A DNA stretch of 64,000 bases. Origin: Pistricoccus aurantiacus (GTDB taxonomy: Bacteria > Pseudomonadota > Gammaproteobacteria > Pseudomonadales > Halomonadaceae). Shown here one piece after another: positions 8,801 to 17,103 of the stretch. How positions within the stretch are numbered: the first letter of the stretch is position 1; each line of letters opens with the position of its first letter. Both the position numbers and the translations under genes were made by a program. The stretch covers positions 3,410,001-3,474,000 of the forward strand of contig NZ_CP042382.1 in NCBI RefSeq assembly GCF_007954585.1, written 5' to 3'. Under the pieces are notes generated by a model. That model had not been told where the DNA came from. It ran no database searches and worked only from the letters and a program-made list of their open reading frames with translations.

Positions 8801-9157
8801 TTAATCGGCGCCCAGCATCTTCAAATACTGCTCCACGACCAGGGCGTTATTATGCTTTTCGTCCTTGGTGGCATATACCAGCGTGACGGTGCCCTGTTTC
8901 GCCCGCTCGGCGAGATCCCGCAGTGGTTCCCGGTGTTCCTTGAGCTCCGCCAGATAGCGCCTGCGAAATTCCGCCCAGCGCTCCGGATCGTGATCGAACC
9001 ACTGACGCAGCTCCTTGGAGGGAGCGATGTCCTTGAGCCAGTCATCCAGTTTGGCGTCTTCCTTGGCGATGCCCCGCGGCCACATGCCGTCCACCAGCAC
9101 TCGGTAGCCATCATTCTTCTGGGGGTCGTCGTAAGCGCGCTTGAGCTGGATCGTCAT
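8801..9157 (-). CDS. DUF488 family protein (YeaO-like)
   Basis: This 118-residue protein has the DUF488 signature VLVDGMWPRGIAKEDAKLDDWLKDIAPS, followed by LRQWFDHDPERWAEFRRRY and the terminal TLVYATKDEKHNNALVVEQYL. The biochemical role of the family is not known. AAGGAGA precedes the ATG. It is followed 29 bases later by the GST gene on the same strand. Confidence 0.9.
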   Translation of the reverse strand: MTIQLKRAYDDPQKNDGYRVLVDGMWPRGIAKEDAKLDDWLKDIAPSKELRQWFDHDPERWAEFRRRYLAELKEHREPLRDLAERAKQGTVTLVYATKDEKHNNALVVEQYLKMLGAD

Positions 9158-9228
9158 GACGGCGTCTCCTTTTCCGCAATGAAGTTACCTATCGCTAATA
9201 GCGTATCGTTTATAGCGTAGTCGCGGTA

Positions 9229-10098
9229 TCACATAACGCTAACTTCATAGCCGGTGAACTTTCGCAGGTTGATCACACCGCTGTCGAGCATCAGATATTG
9301 CCCTTTCATGCCCAGCAGCGTACCTGCCACTTCCGGCTGCTTGTCAAAATTGTGAGACGCGATTTTCCTGGGGAATTCGAGCACCGGATAGCGGAACCGC
9401 CTGGGGCGCTGATCGAGCCGCTGGAAGGCATCGGCCCCGAAACGCTCGCGAAGCGGCACAAAGCCGCTTTCAAGTTGAGCAAACAGCCGATCCCGCTGGG
9501 CCGAAAGATCCAACGGTTCGACCTCGCCCTTGAGCATGGCGCGCCAGTTGGTGCGATCCGCGACGCGCTCCTTGAACAGCATCTCGACGAAGCCGGACTG
9601 CTGGCGCGTATCCACCTCCAGGATCGGCAGCGCCTGGATCGCGCCTTGATCCAGCCAGCGAGTGGGAATCTGGGTACCCCGGGTAATTCCCACCTTGAGC
9701 CCCGAGGAATTGGCCAGATAGACCACGTGGGGTCGAAAGCAGTGACGCTCGCCCCAGGCGGGCTCACGGCAGGTACCGGCGAAGTAATGACAGGTTTCCG
9801 GTTTGACGATGCAGGTATCGCACTGGGCAAGAGACTTGAAACAAGGATAACAGTAGCCTTGGGCGAAACTCTTGCGAGTGCGCCTGCCGCAGTGGATGCA
9901 GAAGATATTGCCGTGCCAGACGAGCCGCAGGGGCTCTCCCAGGCGCGCATTGAGATCCAGCCGCTGCTCGCCGACGCGCAAGGTGTAATGCGCGGGCTCG
10001 GCGTCGCTATCCGGGTCGGCGACTCCCGGCTCGACGGCCATCTTGGACAGACAGCCACGCAAGGGAATTCTTTCGAGAGGATCAGTCACCGCCAACAT
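9229..10098 (-). CDS. DUF2797 domain protein with zinc-ribbon cysteines
   Basis: This 289-residue protein matches the DUF2797 family in order of motifs. It has an LRGCLSKMAVEPG start, a cysteine-rich segment (CIHCGRRTRKSF...YCYPC...CDTC...C) that probably binds zinc, and a GIY-YIG-like VYLANSSGLKVGITR around residues 145-160. The function is unknown. The frame opens 18 codons earlier at 10152, but the ATG at 10098 fits the family start and overlaps the preceding DUF1315 gene by only 17 bases, so it was preferred. The two genes are probably one transcript. Confidence 0.85.
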   Translation of the reverse strand: MLAVTDPLERIPLRGCLSKMAVEPGVADPDSDAEPAHYTLRVGEQRLDLNARLGEPLRLVWHGNIFCIHCGRRTRKSFAQGYCYPCFKSLAQCDTCIVKPETCHYFAGTCREPAWGERHCFRPHVVYLANSSGLKVGITRGTQIPTRWLDQGAIQALPILEVDTRQQSGFVEMLFKERVADRTNWRAMLKGEVEPLDLSAQRDRLFAQLESGFVPLRERFGADAFQRLDQRPRRFRYPVLEFPRKIASHNFDKQPEVAGTLLGMKGQYLMLDSGVINLRKFTGYEVSVM

Positions 10099-10366
10099 TC
10101 CGTCCCAAGGCAGCCGCACCCTCGTTTGCCGGTGCGGCCTGGGCGCTGACACCGCAGCTGCGCCGGGAGAGATAGCCCACCCGCTGCTCTTCCGGGACGC
10201 CGTTCTCGATTTCGTACTTGATCACCGCCTCCAGGCACAGCTCCGTCTGCTCCGCGGTCAGAAAACGACCATCCGGCCATTTGCGCAGCGCCACCGCCTG
10301 CTTGAGGCTCTCGTAGATGGCCGGCGTCATCTGCTGGATCATTCTATCGAAGGTCATGTCTTGCAT
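10082..10366 (-). CDS. DUF1315 family protein (YeaC-like)
   Basis: This 94-residue protein opens MQDMTFDRMIQQMTPAIYESLKQAVALRKWPDG and continues LTAEQTELCLEAVIKYE, which is the YeaC/DUF1315 pattern. The last 30 residues are low complexity and probably disordered. The function is unknown. It sits between glpG and the DUF2797 gene in a minus-strand run. Confidence 0.85.
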   Translation of the reverse strand: MQDMTFDRMIQQMTPAIYESLKQAVALRKWPDGRFLTAEQTELCLEAVIKYEIENGVPEEQRVGYLSRRSCGVSAQAAPANEGAAALGRNVGGD

Positions 10367-10405
10367 TGACGAATTCTCCCGTTTTGGATCAATAAGCGCT
10401 CCAGA

Positions 10406-11263
10406 TCAGCGCGAGCGGCGAGCGCGGCTCGCATGATACCAGCCCACCACCAGCCCCACGAGCAGGCCACCCAGGTGCGCTTCGTTGGCAACGTTGCCAA
10501 ATCCCACCGATTCCGCCATGTCGGTCATGGTGAACACCATCCAGCCCAGCATGAACACCACCAGCATCTGGGGTACGAAGAAGCCGCTTTGCGGCGCCCG
10601 GTAGGCCATCAGCCAGACATAGCCCAGCAAGGCGAAATCCACCCCGGACATGCCGCCGAACAGTACCGTTCCGGTAGCGTATTGCGCCAGGTTGCCTCCC
10701 AGACCGCTGGTCACCGCCAGGAACAGCATGGTGCGGCTACCTTTGAGGGTTTCGATCTGGCGACCGAAATACCACAGCCACAGCATGTTGAAGATCAGAT
10801 GCATCCAGCCGAAATGCAAAAGCGCCGGGGTGAACAGGCGCCATACCTGTCCCGAGGCCAGGGTATCTCCCAGGGTGCCCAGACTAAGGCTGCCACCCAC
10901 TACCGCCACTGGCACAATGGTCATGGTGACCACCAGCAGGTCGCCGAACACCGCCATCAGGGCGAAGACCAGCAGGGATAGCACGATCAGCCAGGCAGTC
11001 ACCGGCGCCAGCGTAAACGGCACCGCAAGGGACGAGCCGGCCAGACGGCGCTTTACTGTCGCTTTGTGCGGCACCAGGTCGTCGTCACCCCGCCGCCAGC
11101 GTTCCAGCAGACGCAAGGATTCCTCGAGCTGATCGGGATCCACCAGCCAAAGCGAGTAGCCCTGTTCATCCTCGGTGAAGCGATGACCGATACGGTGCGC
11201 CCAGAGCGCTTGTCGGAGCGCACGAGTATCGGTATCTCGAGGCAGCTCGACCACCTTGTACAT
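10406..11263 (-). CDS. glpG: Rhomboid intramembrane serine protease
   Basis: This 285-residue protein has the GlpG layout: a cytosolic N-terminal domain (residues 1-75) and six hydrophobic helices. The catalytic Ser206 lies in GGMSGVDFALLGY and the partner His263 in ANEAHLGGLLVG. The WRLFTPALLHFGWMHLIFNMLWLW segment contains the conserved HxxxN of the active site. It cleaves transmembrane helices inside the inner membrane. AAGGA precedes the ATG. The catalytic pair sits at almost the same residue numbers as in E. coli GlpG (201 and 254). Confidence 0.93.
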   Translation of the reverse strand: MYKVVELPRDTDTRALRQALWAHRIGHRFTEDEQGYSLWLVDPDQLEESLRLLERWRRGDDDLVPHKATVKRRLAGSSLAVPFTLAPVTAWLIVLSLLVFALMAVFGDLLVVTMTIVPVAVVGGSLSLGTLGDTLASGQVWRLFTPALLHFGWMHLIFNMLWLWYFGRQIETLKGSRTMLFLAVTSGLGGNLAQYATGTVLFGGMSGVDFALLGYVWLMAYRAPQSGFFVPQMLVVFMLGWMVFTMTDMAESVGFGNVANEAHLGGLLVGLVVGWYHASRARRSR

Positions 11264-11352
11264 AACCAGTTCCTTGCAGGAATTCCATGAATATTATTGA
11301 CGACGATGGACGGTTATCGATAGCCATCCTTCACTAGCCATGAATAGCGGAC

Positions 11353-11380
11353 AAAAAAAACCGGCGGAGGGGGCCGCCGG
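11353..11380 (-). terminator. Rho-independent terminator after the phosphoesterase gene
   Basis: On the minus strand CCGGCGG, a six-base loop and CCGCCGG form a stem followed by eight T residues (the A run at 11353-11360). It lies about 120 bases past the stop at 11503, with an AT-rich stretch between. Confidence 0.85.
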
Positions 11381-11502
11381 GCAAAGCAAGGGATCATTCA
11401 AGGGAACACCTACTCAGATAAGCCCAGCACTGGAAAGTTCATCGTCGTTCATTAAAAATAATGTAAAATTTTGTATATAATCAGCACTTTAACGTAACTC
11501 CA

Positions 11503-12504
11503 TCAGTCGAATTCGATTTCCCAGGGCAAGGGACGCGCCTGAGGCATTTCCGGTACGCTCACCCATCGAAAATGATTGGCGTCGAGTTCCCGCTCGCCGC
11601 TCCAGCGATAGGCGACCAGACGACCGAACTTGACCGCGCTATAGTCGACGCAGGCGATGTTGAGGGTCGGCAAGGCAGGTATGCCCTCGCACCAGTAATG
11701 GCCGATAAACAAGGGAGGCTCCTCCGGCCCATAGTAGCTCAGACTCGCAATCTCCTCCGGCGTGAGTTCACGCAGCTCCAGATCGTCGGGCAGGTTATCC
11801 GGTTGGAAGACCACATCCCCATAGATACGCGGATCCCGCGCCCAGAAATGGGTACGGAAGCTGCGCCGTGTGAAGCCGTCCCCGGAGTGAATCTCGATGT
11901 CGTCCGGCAGCCGCAGCTGCCCTCCTCGAGTCAGGCGGTCCATGATGGCATAATCCCGGGTGCCGTATTGGGCGGAAACCTGAAGAAAGGCTTCGTCCAT
12001 ACGTCCGTCCGGATAGCGCTGGCGAAATTCGTCGATCATTGCCTGATCCCAGCAGGCATGCACTACCCGTATCCCGTCACGCTCGAGAAACAGCGGCATC
12101 GTCATGAACCAGTCCAAGGTGTCTTCCCACTCCGCCGGGTGATCCGCGTACTGCTCCAGGGTTTCCTTTATGACGCGGTTATGCCGGGGCGTATGGTCCC
12201 GCAGCCAGCCTTGACCCTTGCGGGGATCGCGTCGGCAATAGGCCAGGGCATTGTATTCGTGATTGCCCATGACGATAAAGGCTTCCCCCGCTTCCACCAT
12301 GCTTCGCGCGATACGCACCGCCAGGCGGATACGCGGGCCGCGATCGATCAGGTCCCCGACGAAGATCACCTTGCGCCGCGGGTGACGATAGACGCCGTCG
12401 CGCTGATGATAGCCGAGTTTTTCCAACAGCACCGCCAAGGTAGCGCCGCAGCCGTGTACATCGCCGATCACATCATAGCCTTCGAGGCTGTCGCTCAGGG
12501 TCAT
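11503..12504 (-). CDS. Metallophosphoesterase (PrpE/ApaH-like)
   Basis: This 333-residue calcineurin-like phosphoesterase carries GDVHGC at about residues 14-19, GDLIDRGP around 50-57, GNHEYNAL around 80-87 and a later IGHYW. These residues bind two metal ions. The family includes protein phosphatases and dinucleoside polyphosphate hydrolases; the length is greater than ApaH and the substrate cannot be set from sequence. It starts one base after the nadK stop codon, so the two are almost certainly co-transcribed. Confidence 0.85.
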   Translation of the reverse strand: MTLSDSLEGYDVIGDVHGCGATLAVLLEKLGYHQRDGVYRHPRRKVIFVGDLIDRGPRIRLAVRIARSMVEAGEAFIVMGNHEYNALAYCRRDPRKGQGWLRDHTPRHNRVIKETLEQYADHPAEWEDTLDWFMTMPLFLERDGIRVVHACWDQAMIDEFRQRYPDGRMDEAFLQVSAQYGTRDYAIMDRLTRGGQLRLPDDIEIHSGDGFTRRSFRTHFWARDPRIYGDVVFQPDNLPDDLELRELTPEEIASLSYYGPEEPPLFIGHYWCEGIPALPTLNIACVDYSAVKFGRLVAYRWSGERELDANHFRWVSVPEMPQARPLPWEIEFD

Positions 12505-12505
12505 G

Positions 12506-13393
12506 TCAGTCGCTGGCTCCCAGGCGGTTGCTCCAGCCCAGCTTACTGCGGCAGATTTCGTAGTAGTTGTGCTGGCAAGGGTGCATCAGCTTCAAGGCGT
12601 AGGGTTTCTTGCGCACGAACAGGATGTCGTCCGGTTTTGCCACCACCTTGGTCTGGCCATCGCAGCTGACGTGGGGATAGGTTTCATTGGTTTCGCCGAT
12701 GTGCAGACGAATTTCCGAATCCGCGTGAATGACGATCGGTCGGCTTGACAGGGTATGCGGAAACATCGGCACCAAGGTGATGGCGTCCAGCCGAGGATCG
12801 ACGATCGGCCCGCCGCCGGATAGCGCATAGGCGGTGGAACCCGTGGGCGTGGCGATGATCAGCCCGTCGCTGCGCTGGGTATAGACGAACTGACCGTCGA
12901 TGAACAGTTCGAACTCGATCATGCGTACCGCCTTGCCCGGGTGCATGACCACATCGTTCAGCGCATCTCCGGTGCCCACCAGCTCATCGCCCCGATAGAC
13001 CTCCGCGTCCAGCAGAAATCGCTCCTCGATGCTGTAGCGCCCGTCGAGCACTTCGCCGACCCGCTCCTCTATCTCGTCCGGCAGGATATCCGTTAGGAAG
13101 CCCAGGCGCCCTCGATTGACCCCGAGCACCGGGGTGCCGCTCTTGCACAGCGCCCTGGCAGCGCCCAGCATGCTGCCATCGCCGCCGACCACAATCACCA
13201 GATCGCAGAAATCTCCCAGCACGCGACGATTGGCTTCTTGCTGACCGTGATCCAGCAAAAGCGCGGCGGTACGCTCTTCGATGATGACGTGATAGCCATT
13301 ACCGTCGAGAAAACGTACCAGTCGCCTCAGGGTCTCCACCACCTTGGCACTACCCAGACGACCGATCAGGCCGATGTTCTTGAAGGTTGTCAT
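12506..13393 (-). CDS. nadK: NAD kinase
   Basis: This 295-residue enzyme phosphorylates NAD+ to NADP+ using ATP. The GGDGSML motif lies around residues 72-78, the NDVVMHPG region around 147-154 and PTGSTAYALSGGGPIV around 179-194. The ATG at 13393 gives a protein the length of E. coli NadK (292) and the usual TFKNIGLIGR start; the frame itself extends 19 codons further. The following phosphoesterase gene is essentially contiguous. Confidence 0.95.
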   Translation of the reverse strand: MTTFKNIGLIGRLGSAKVVETLRRLVRFLDGNGYHVIIEERTAALLLDHGQQEANRRVLGDFCDLVIVVGGDGSMLGAARALCKSGTPVLGVNRGRLGFLTDILPDEIEERVGEVLDGRYSIEERFLLDAEVYRGDELVGTGDALNDVVMHPGKAVRMIEFELFIDGQFVYTQRSDGLIIATPTGSTAYALSGGGPIVDPRLDAITLVPMFPHTLSSRPIVIHADSEIRLHIGETNETYPHVSCDGQTKVVAKPDDILFVRKKPYALKLMHPCQHNYYEICRSKLGWSNRLGASD

Positions 13394-13474
13394 GAGGGCT
13401 CCCGCGGGCATCGAGCCGGACATTATGCGGCTCAGCCCCCGGGGCGGCAAACCGCGCTCAGTGGCTTTTCACCC

Positions 13475-13496
13475 GGCTGACCGTTTCAGGTCAGCC
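13475..13496. terminator. Hairpin after the Pmp3-like gene
   Basis: GGCTGACC, loop GTTTCA, GGTCAGCC is a perfect 8-bp stem located 14 bases past the stop of the small membrane protein gene. No T-run follows on either strand, so it may be a weak or Rho-assisted terminator. Confidence 0.4.
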
Positions 13497-13509
13497 TTGA
13501 CGAAGTAAT

Positions 13510-13668
13510 CTAGCGGCGAGCAATGATCCAGATGGCATGCACGATGCCGGGAATATAGCCGAGAAGTGTCAGCAGGATATTGATCCAGAACTGTAGGCCA
13601 ATACCCACCTGCAGAAAAACACCCAAGGGAGGAAGCAGAATGGCGAGAATGATACGAATAATATCCAT
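13510..13668 (-). CDS. YqaE/Pmp3 family small membrane protein
   Basis: This 52-residue protein (MDIIRIILAILLPPLGVFLQ, then QFWINILLTLLGYIPGIVHAIW) is almost entirely two hydrophobic helices with the PPLGVFLQVG motif of the Pmp3/YqaE proteolipid family. Members influence membrane potential and are often stress-induced. AAGGAG precedes the ATG at 13668; a longer frame upstream does not fit the family. Confidence 0.88.
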   Translation of the reverse strand: MDIIRIILAILLPPLGVFLQVGIGLQFWINILLTLLGYIPGIVHAIWIIARR

Positions 13669-13793
13669 AAGAGGCGATCTCCTTGTTCCGTTGCCAATGC
13701 ATGACTGCCTCGCAAGCTTACTCATCCTTGGCGAACAAGTCACAGAGAAATCGATCACGCTGCTCTCACGTCGCAGCACCAAGATTCGCGATC

Positions 13794-14045
13794 TCAGCTT
13801 GATTTCTTCGCCTCATGCCCGTGGGCTTGGGGGTTGATCTTCTGCTGGACGTTTTCCGCACCTTCGGCGAGATCGTCGTGATAGCGCTCCCAGTCTTCCC
13901 AGTCGAAGGGCGTACCGCTTCTCGGGCGATGACGCCCCGCCTCAATGGCGCGCGCCCAGGCCAGTTCCTCCAGGGTGTGGGGTTTATCCGCCTCCGGCTT
14001 GTCTAGAGCGATGCCTTTTTTGGCAAGATAGTCGCGAGCGTCCAT
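13794..14045 (-). CDS. Small hypothetical protein
   Basis: This 83-residue charged protein (MDARDYLAKKGIALDKPEAD...) is not recognised. It is hydrophilic, has a Trp-rich middle (FDWEDWERYHDDL) and a His/Lys-rich end, with no signal peptide or membrane segment. A GAGG element precedes the ATG at a good distance, which supports real translation. Confidence 0.6.
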   Translation of the reverse strand: MDARDYLAKKGIALDKPEADKPHTLEELAWARAIEAGRHRPRSGTPFDWEDWERYHDDLAEGAENVQQKINPQAHGHEAKKSS

Positions 14046-14257
14046 TTCAATCCTCGAAGATGTCGTTAGGTGATGGCGGTGATGATTCTCGTGGACAAGT
14101 CAGTCGAATAACGTCTGTCTCAGCCACACCGCTTCTAGTAGGTGCCAAAACTTACTCAAGAAACGCTATGCTATTAGAGTCATGAGCCCTTGCGAGGTTC
14201 CAGACAGTGGATGCAACCCTTCGACTGTCATCCTGCTATTAGCCAAGAAGGTCCATC

Positions 14258-15508
14258 ATGCACGACGACGCTCCATTATCCCTTCGATATCTACAGGCGA
14301 CTCGAGCGAGCCTCCAAGATGCGGTAATTCACACGGCCCAATGGCGCAACGACCCCCTTTCCACCGACTTGGGTACTTCGCTCGCCTTCAAACTGGAAAA
14401 CCTGCAGCGTGCAGGCTCTTTCAAGATACGCGGCGCAACTCACAAGATCGCTCGATTGATAGCTACCGATGCTCAAGGCAATGGCGTGATTGCCGCTTCC
14501 GCCGGCAATCACGCCCAGGGTGTGGCAAGAGCCGCCGATCTCTCGGGACTTCGCGCGGTGGTTGTAATGCCAACTAACGCGCCTTTAACCAAGATAGAGG
14601 CTTGTCGCAAGATGGGAGCCGAGGTGCATTTGCACGGCACCAACCTGGAGCAGTCCACCGAGCTTGCCCTGGAAATTGCCCAGCGGGACAATCTGGCTTT
14701 CTTATCACCTTACGATGACTGGGATGTGATTGCCGGTCAGGCCAGCTGCGGGCTCGAAATGCTCGAGGATGCACCGGACATGACTCTTGCCGTGGTGCCT
14801 TTGGGTGGCGGTGGGCTGCTATCTGGCGTGGCGCTAGCACTCAAGCTGCAGAATCCGGCCATTCGCGTCGTTGGCGTACAAACCGACACCGTGGCACCTT
14901 GGCGACGCTTTCTCGTGGATGGCAGTATAGAAGAGGTCGCACCTGACGCCCATACCATCGCCGACGGTATCAAGGTCAAGCGCGCGGGCAAGCTGACTCG
15001 CCAGGTCATCGCTCGCTATGTGGACGATATTGTTACCGTCAGTGACAACGCCATCGCCGAGGCTATCGTCACCTTGCTCGAACATACTCACACCATTGGC
15101 GAGGGAGCCGGGGTTACCGGGTTGGCTGCCCTGATGCGCGGGAAGATTCGGGTCAGCGACCAAGACCGGGTCGTCTGCGTGATTTCGGGAGGTAACGTGG
15201 ACATGAGTCTGGTAGGCCGCTCTATCGACTATGGCCTTGCCTCCAGCGGTCGGCTGATCAGCCTTTCAGTCATTATCCAGGATACGCCAGGCAATCTTGC
15301 CCATCTGCTCGATACCGTAGCCAGGCTTGGCATGAATATCCGTCACGTAGAACATCGCCGCGGCGAACTCCATGTGCCTATTGGCACGACCCAAGTGATT
15401 CTCGAGATGGAAACCCGAGGCCCGGAACATCAGAAACAATTGATCGCCTTGCTTGAAGAGGAAAGGCTGCAAGTCGATATCCTGACATCAAAACACGATA
15501 CCCCCTAG
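14258..15508 (+). CDS. ilvA: Threonine ammonia-lyase (threonine dehydratase)
   Basis: This 416-residue PLP enzyme deaminates threonine to 2-oxobutanoate, the first step toward isoleucine. PLP-binding Lys56 lies in AGSFKIRGA, the glycine loop GGGGLLSGVALAL around residues 187-199, and a C-terminal ACT domain covers about residues 330-410 (LISLSVIIQDTPGNLAHLL). A single ACT domain and this length fit the shorter IlvA/TdcB-like class, not the 514-residue E. coli IlvA with two. AAGAAGG precedes the ATG. It stands alone between small genes. Confidence 0.9.
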   Translation: MHDDAPLSLRYLQATRASLQDAVIHTAQWRNDPLSTDLGTSLAFKLENLQRAGSFKIRGATHKIARLIATDAQGNGVIAASAGNHAQGVARAADLSGLRAVVVMPTNAPLTKIEACRKMGAEVHLHGTNLEQSTELALEIAQRDNLAFLSPYDDWDVIAGQASCGLEMLEDAPDMTLAVVPLGGGGLLSGVALALKLQNPAIRVVGVQTDTVAPWRRFLVDGSIEEVAPDAHTIADGIKVKRAGKLTRQVIARYVDDIVTVSDNAIAEAIVTLLEHTHTIGEGAGVTGLAALMRGKIRVSDQDRVVCVISGGNVDMSLVGRSIDYGLASSGRLISLSVIIQDTPGNLAHLLDTVARLGMNIRHVEHRRGELHVPIGTTQVILEMETRGPEHQKQLIALLEEERLQVDILTSKHDTP

Positions 15509-15834
15509 GCTAGTTGGCGCCTATTCTGTTGAAGAATCGATACGTCAGAAGGGTCTCATGCAACAGCGTAACGTTGGTGACGTCATCATCGGTGCCAGCC
15601 AGCGACGCACTTCCCTATCTATCGTCAGCAGCAGCCCGCAGAACCATCGAAGAAGGCGTTCGCACCGCGCTAGGAGATTTGAGTGCTAATCTTGAATTAG
15701 GATCTAGGATCGAGGATCACTGCTTGGAGTGCGGCTTAGGGGATTGATGCCCATCGAATGCTCGATGCGGGAATCCGCCAGCGGGACACGGCCTGCTCTG
15801 TGACGCAAGTCCATTTTATGCGAGGAGTATCGCT
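15509..15834. other. Intergenic stretch without a recognisable gene
   Basis: These 326 bases between ilvA and the CBS-domain gene hold a 77-codon frame with unconvincing composition and no ribosome binding site. No strong hairpin or promoter was recognised. The GCGAGGAGT just before 15835 serves the CBS gene. Confidence 0.5.
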
Positions 15835-16260
15835 ATGCTCAGCAAGACACCCAGCGTCGTTCGCGACATCATGGTTCGAGACTGCTACCGGGTGACCGGC
15901 AACACCTCTGTGATTCAACTGGCTGAAAGGTTGGCTGTCTACCGCCTTCCCGGTGCCCCGGTGGTCGACGAGCGCGATCGCCTGATCGGCTTCATTTCCG
16001 AGCAAGAGGTCCTTGGCCAGATACTCGACAGCATTTACCACGATGAAGAAGCTCTGCTGGTACGAGATCTGATGCGTCACGATGCCTTGGCGGTGACGCC
16101 CAACAAGAGCATTACCGATCTCGCCCAGGAAATGCTCGGCGCCAAGCCCAAGATCTATCCGGTGGTGGAGCAGGACCAGCTGGTAGGCACCGTGATGCGC
16201 CGCGATGTCCTCAATGCCATTCTGAGCATGCGCCGTGGCAGAATAGCCGCGCATCGCTAG
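15835..16260 (+). CDS. CBS domain pair protein
   Basis: This 141-residue protein consists of two CBS repeats, about residues 8-63 (VRDIMVRDCYRVTGNTSVIQLAERL...PVVDERDRLIGFISEQEV) and 77-131 (VRDLMRHDALAVTPNKSITDLAQEM...YPVVEQDQLVGTVMRRDVL). Such stand-alone pairs bind adenine nucleotides and act as energy sensors, but the partner is not known here. GAGGAG precedes the ATG. Confidence 0.9.
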   Translation: MLSKTPSVVRDIMVRDCYRVTGNTSVIQLAERLAVYRLPGAPVVDERDRLIGFISEQEVLGQILDSIYHDEEALLVRDLMRHDALAVTPNKSITDLAQEMLGAKPKIYPVVEQDQLVGTVMRRDVLNAILSMRRGRIAAHR

Positions 16261-16283
16261 CTGAATAGTACGCAAGAAAAAAT

Positions 16284-16308
16284 GCCGCCAGGGGGAACCC
16301 CCGGCGGC
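16284..16308. terminator. Strong hairpin after the CBS gene
   Basis: GCCGCC-A-GGGGG, loop AA, CCCCC-GGCGGC forms a long GC stem 24 bases after the CBS stop. The T-rich side is on the minus strand (an A run precedes it on the plus strand), so it may work in both directions. Confidence 0.55.
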
Positions 16309-16486
16309 GAAATCGAAACTGCAAGCTATAGACATAAACCAGTGACTGCTATCACCAACGATCATGTCTATCCGCTATGACAGCAAAGCCATGATAATTC
16401 TCCGTCCAAGGAGAATTTTTTTCTGCCCACTCGAGAATCCTGCGCTGGACGCCACCTAATCCATTGGTTACCCTCTACTTTCTCGC

Positions 16487-16560
16487 GCGGGTGTAGCTCA
16501 ATGGCAGAGCAGAAGCTTCCCAAGCTTAAGACGAGGGTTCGATTCCCTTCACCCGCTCCA
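16487..16560 (+). tRNA. tRNA-Gly (anticodon CCC)
   Basis: The 74-base gene folds into a cloverleaf. The acceptor arm GCGGGTG pairs with CACCCGC, the D arm is GCTC/GAGC, and the T arm GAGGG/CCCTT encloses TTCGATT. The anticodon loop TTCCCAA gives anticodon CCC, reading GGG glycine codons. The 3' CCA is encoded. The sequence closely resembles E. coli glyU. The 27-43 position is G-A, so the anticodon stem has four good pairs. Confidence 0.96.
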
Positions 16561-16620
16561 AGCTCATCGATTCCTTTTCTTTCTCTTCTCCCGCGCATTA
16601 CGACTGTCCGATGGAGCCAT

Positions 16621-16989
16621 ATGGCGCAGTTCCTGCTGGTTTTCACGGTTAGCCTGCTGGTGATCGGCGGCATGGTCGCTATCATGATGGTGGCGCGTAC
16701 CCCGCGCTATCGGACCGAACCGAATACCCTGCTCGATATATTCGACAAGACCCTGGCGGGTGACGTCAGCGAAACCCAGTGGCATGCGGTAGTCGGCTAT
16801 CCCATTCGCCATGACGATTATCTGGAAAGCGTACGCCGTCGTGCCCAGGGGCTGATGCAGGAATACGGCCAACCCTGGCAGGCTGCTCAAGGCGGTTTTC
16901 TCCTGGCGCGTACCGGACGCGAGGAACTCAAGATTCTCCGCGACCATCTGGCGGCACGTACCGCACTACGCAACTCTCGTTCCTCGTAG
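16621..16989 (+). CDS. Single-pass membrane protein of unknown function
   Basis: This 122-residue protein has one N-terminal hydrophobic helix (AQFLLVFTVSLLVIGGMVAIMMVA, residues 2-25) and a cytosolic-looking soluble part (LLDIFDKTLAGDVSETQWHAVVGYPIRHDDYLE). The family is not recognised. The open frame starts inside the tRNA; the ATG at 16621 is taken as the start because GGAG lies 6 bases before it and the helix follows directly. Confidence 0.7.
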   Translation: MAQFLLVFTVSLLVIGGMVAIMMVARTPRYRTEPNTLLDIFDKTLAGDVSETQWHAVVGYPIRHDDYLESVRRRAQGLMQEYGQPWQAAQGGFLLARTGREELKILRDHLAARTALRNSRSS

Positions 16990-17062
16990 TAGTGTTTCCC
17001 ATAGTCGTCATTTTCATAATTAGCCATACTTGCGGTCAACGCGGGTCCGGCGCAGGCTTGAA

Positions 17063-17082
17063 AGAAATGGCGAGCCATTTCT
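17063..17082. promoter_or_regulatory. Perfect palindrome in front of putA
   Basis: AGAAATGGC-GA-GCCATTTCT is a 20-bp perfect inverted repeat ending 21 bases before the putA start. It could be a repressor operator or a hairpin in the leader mRNA. The PutA here lacks its own DNA-binding domain, so a separate regulator is plausible. Confidence 0.4.
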
Positions 17083-17103
17083 CTACCATGATGGAGGAAC
17101 CCC

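Noticed and set aside
16487-16560. G27-A43 mismatch in the tRNA-Gly anticodon stem as a sign of decay
   Set aside because: All other stems, the anticodon loop and CCA are intact, so the gene is most likely functional.
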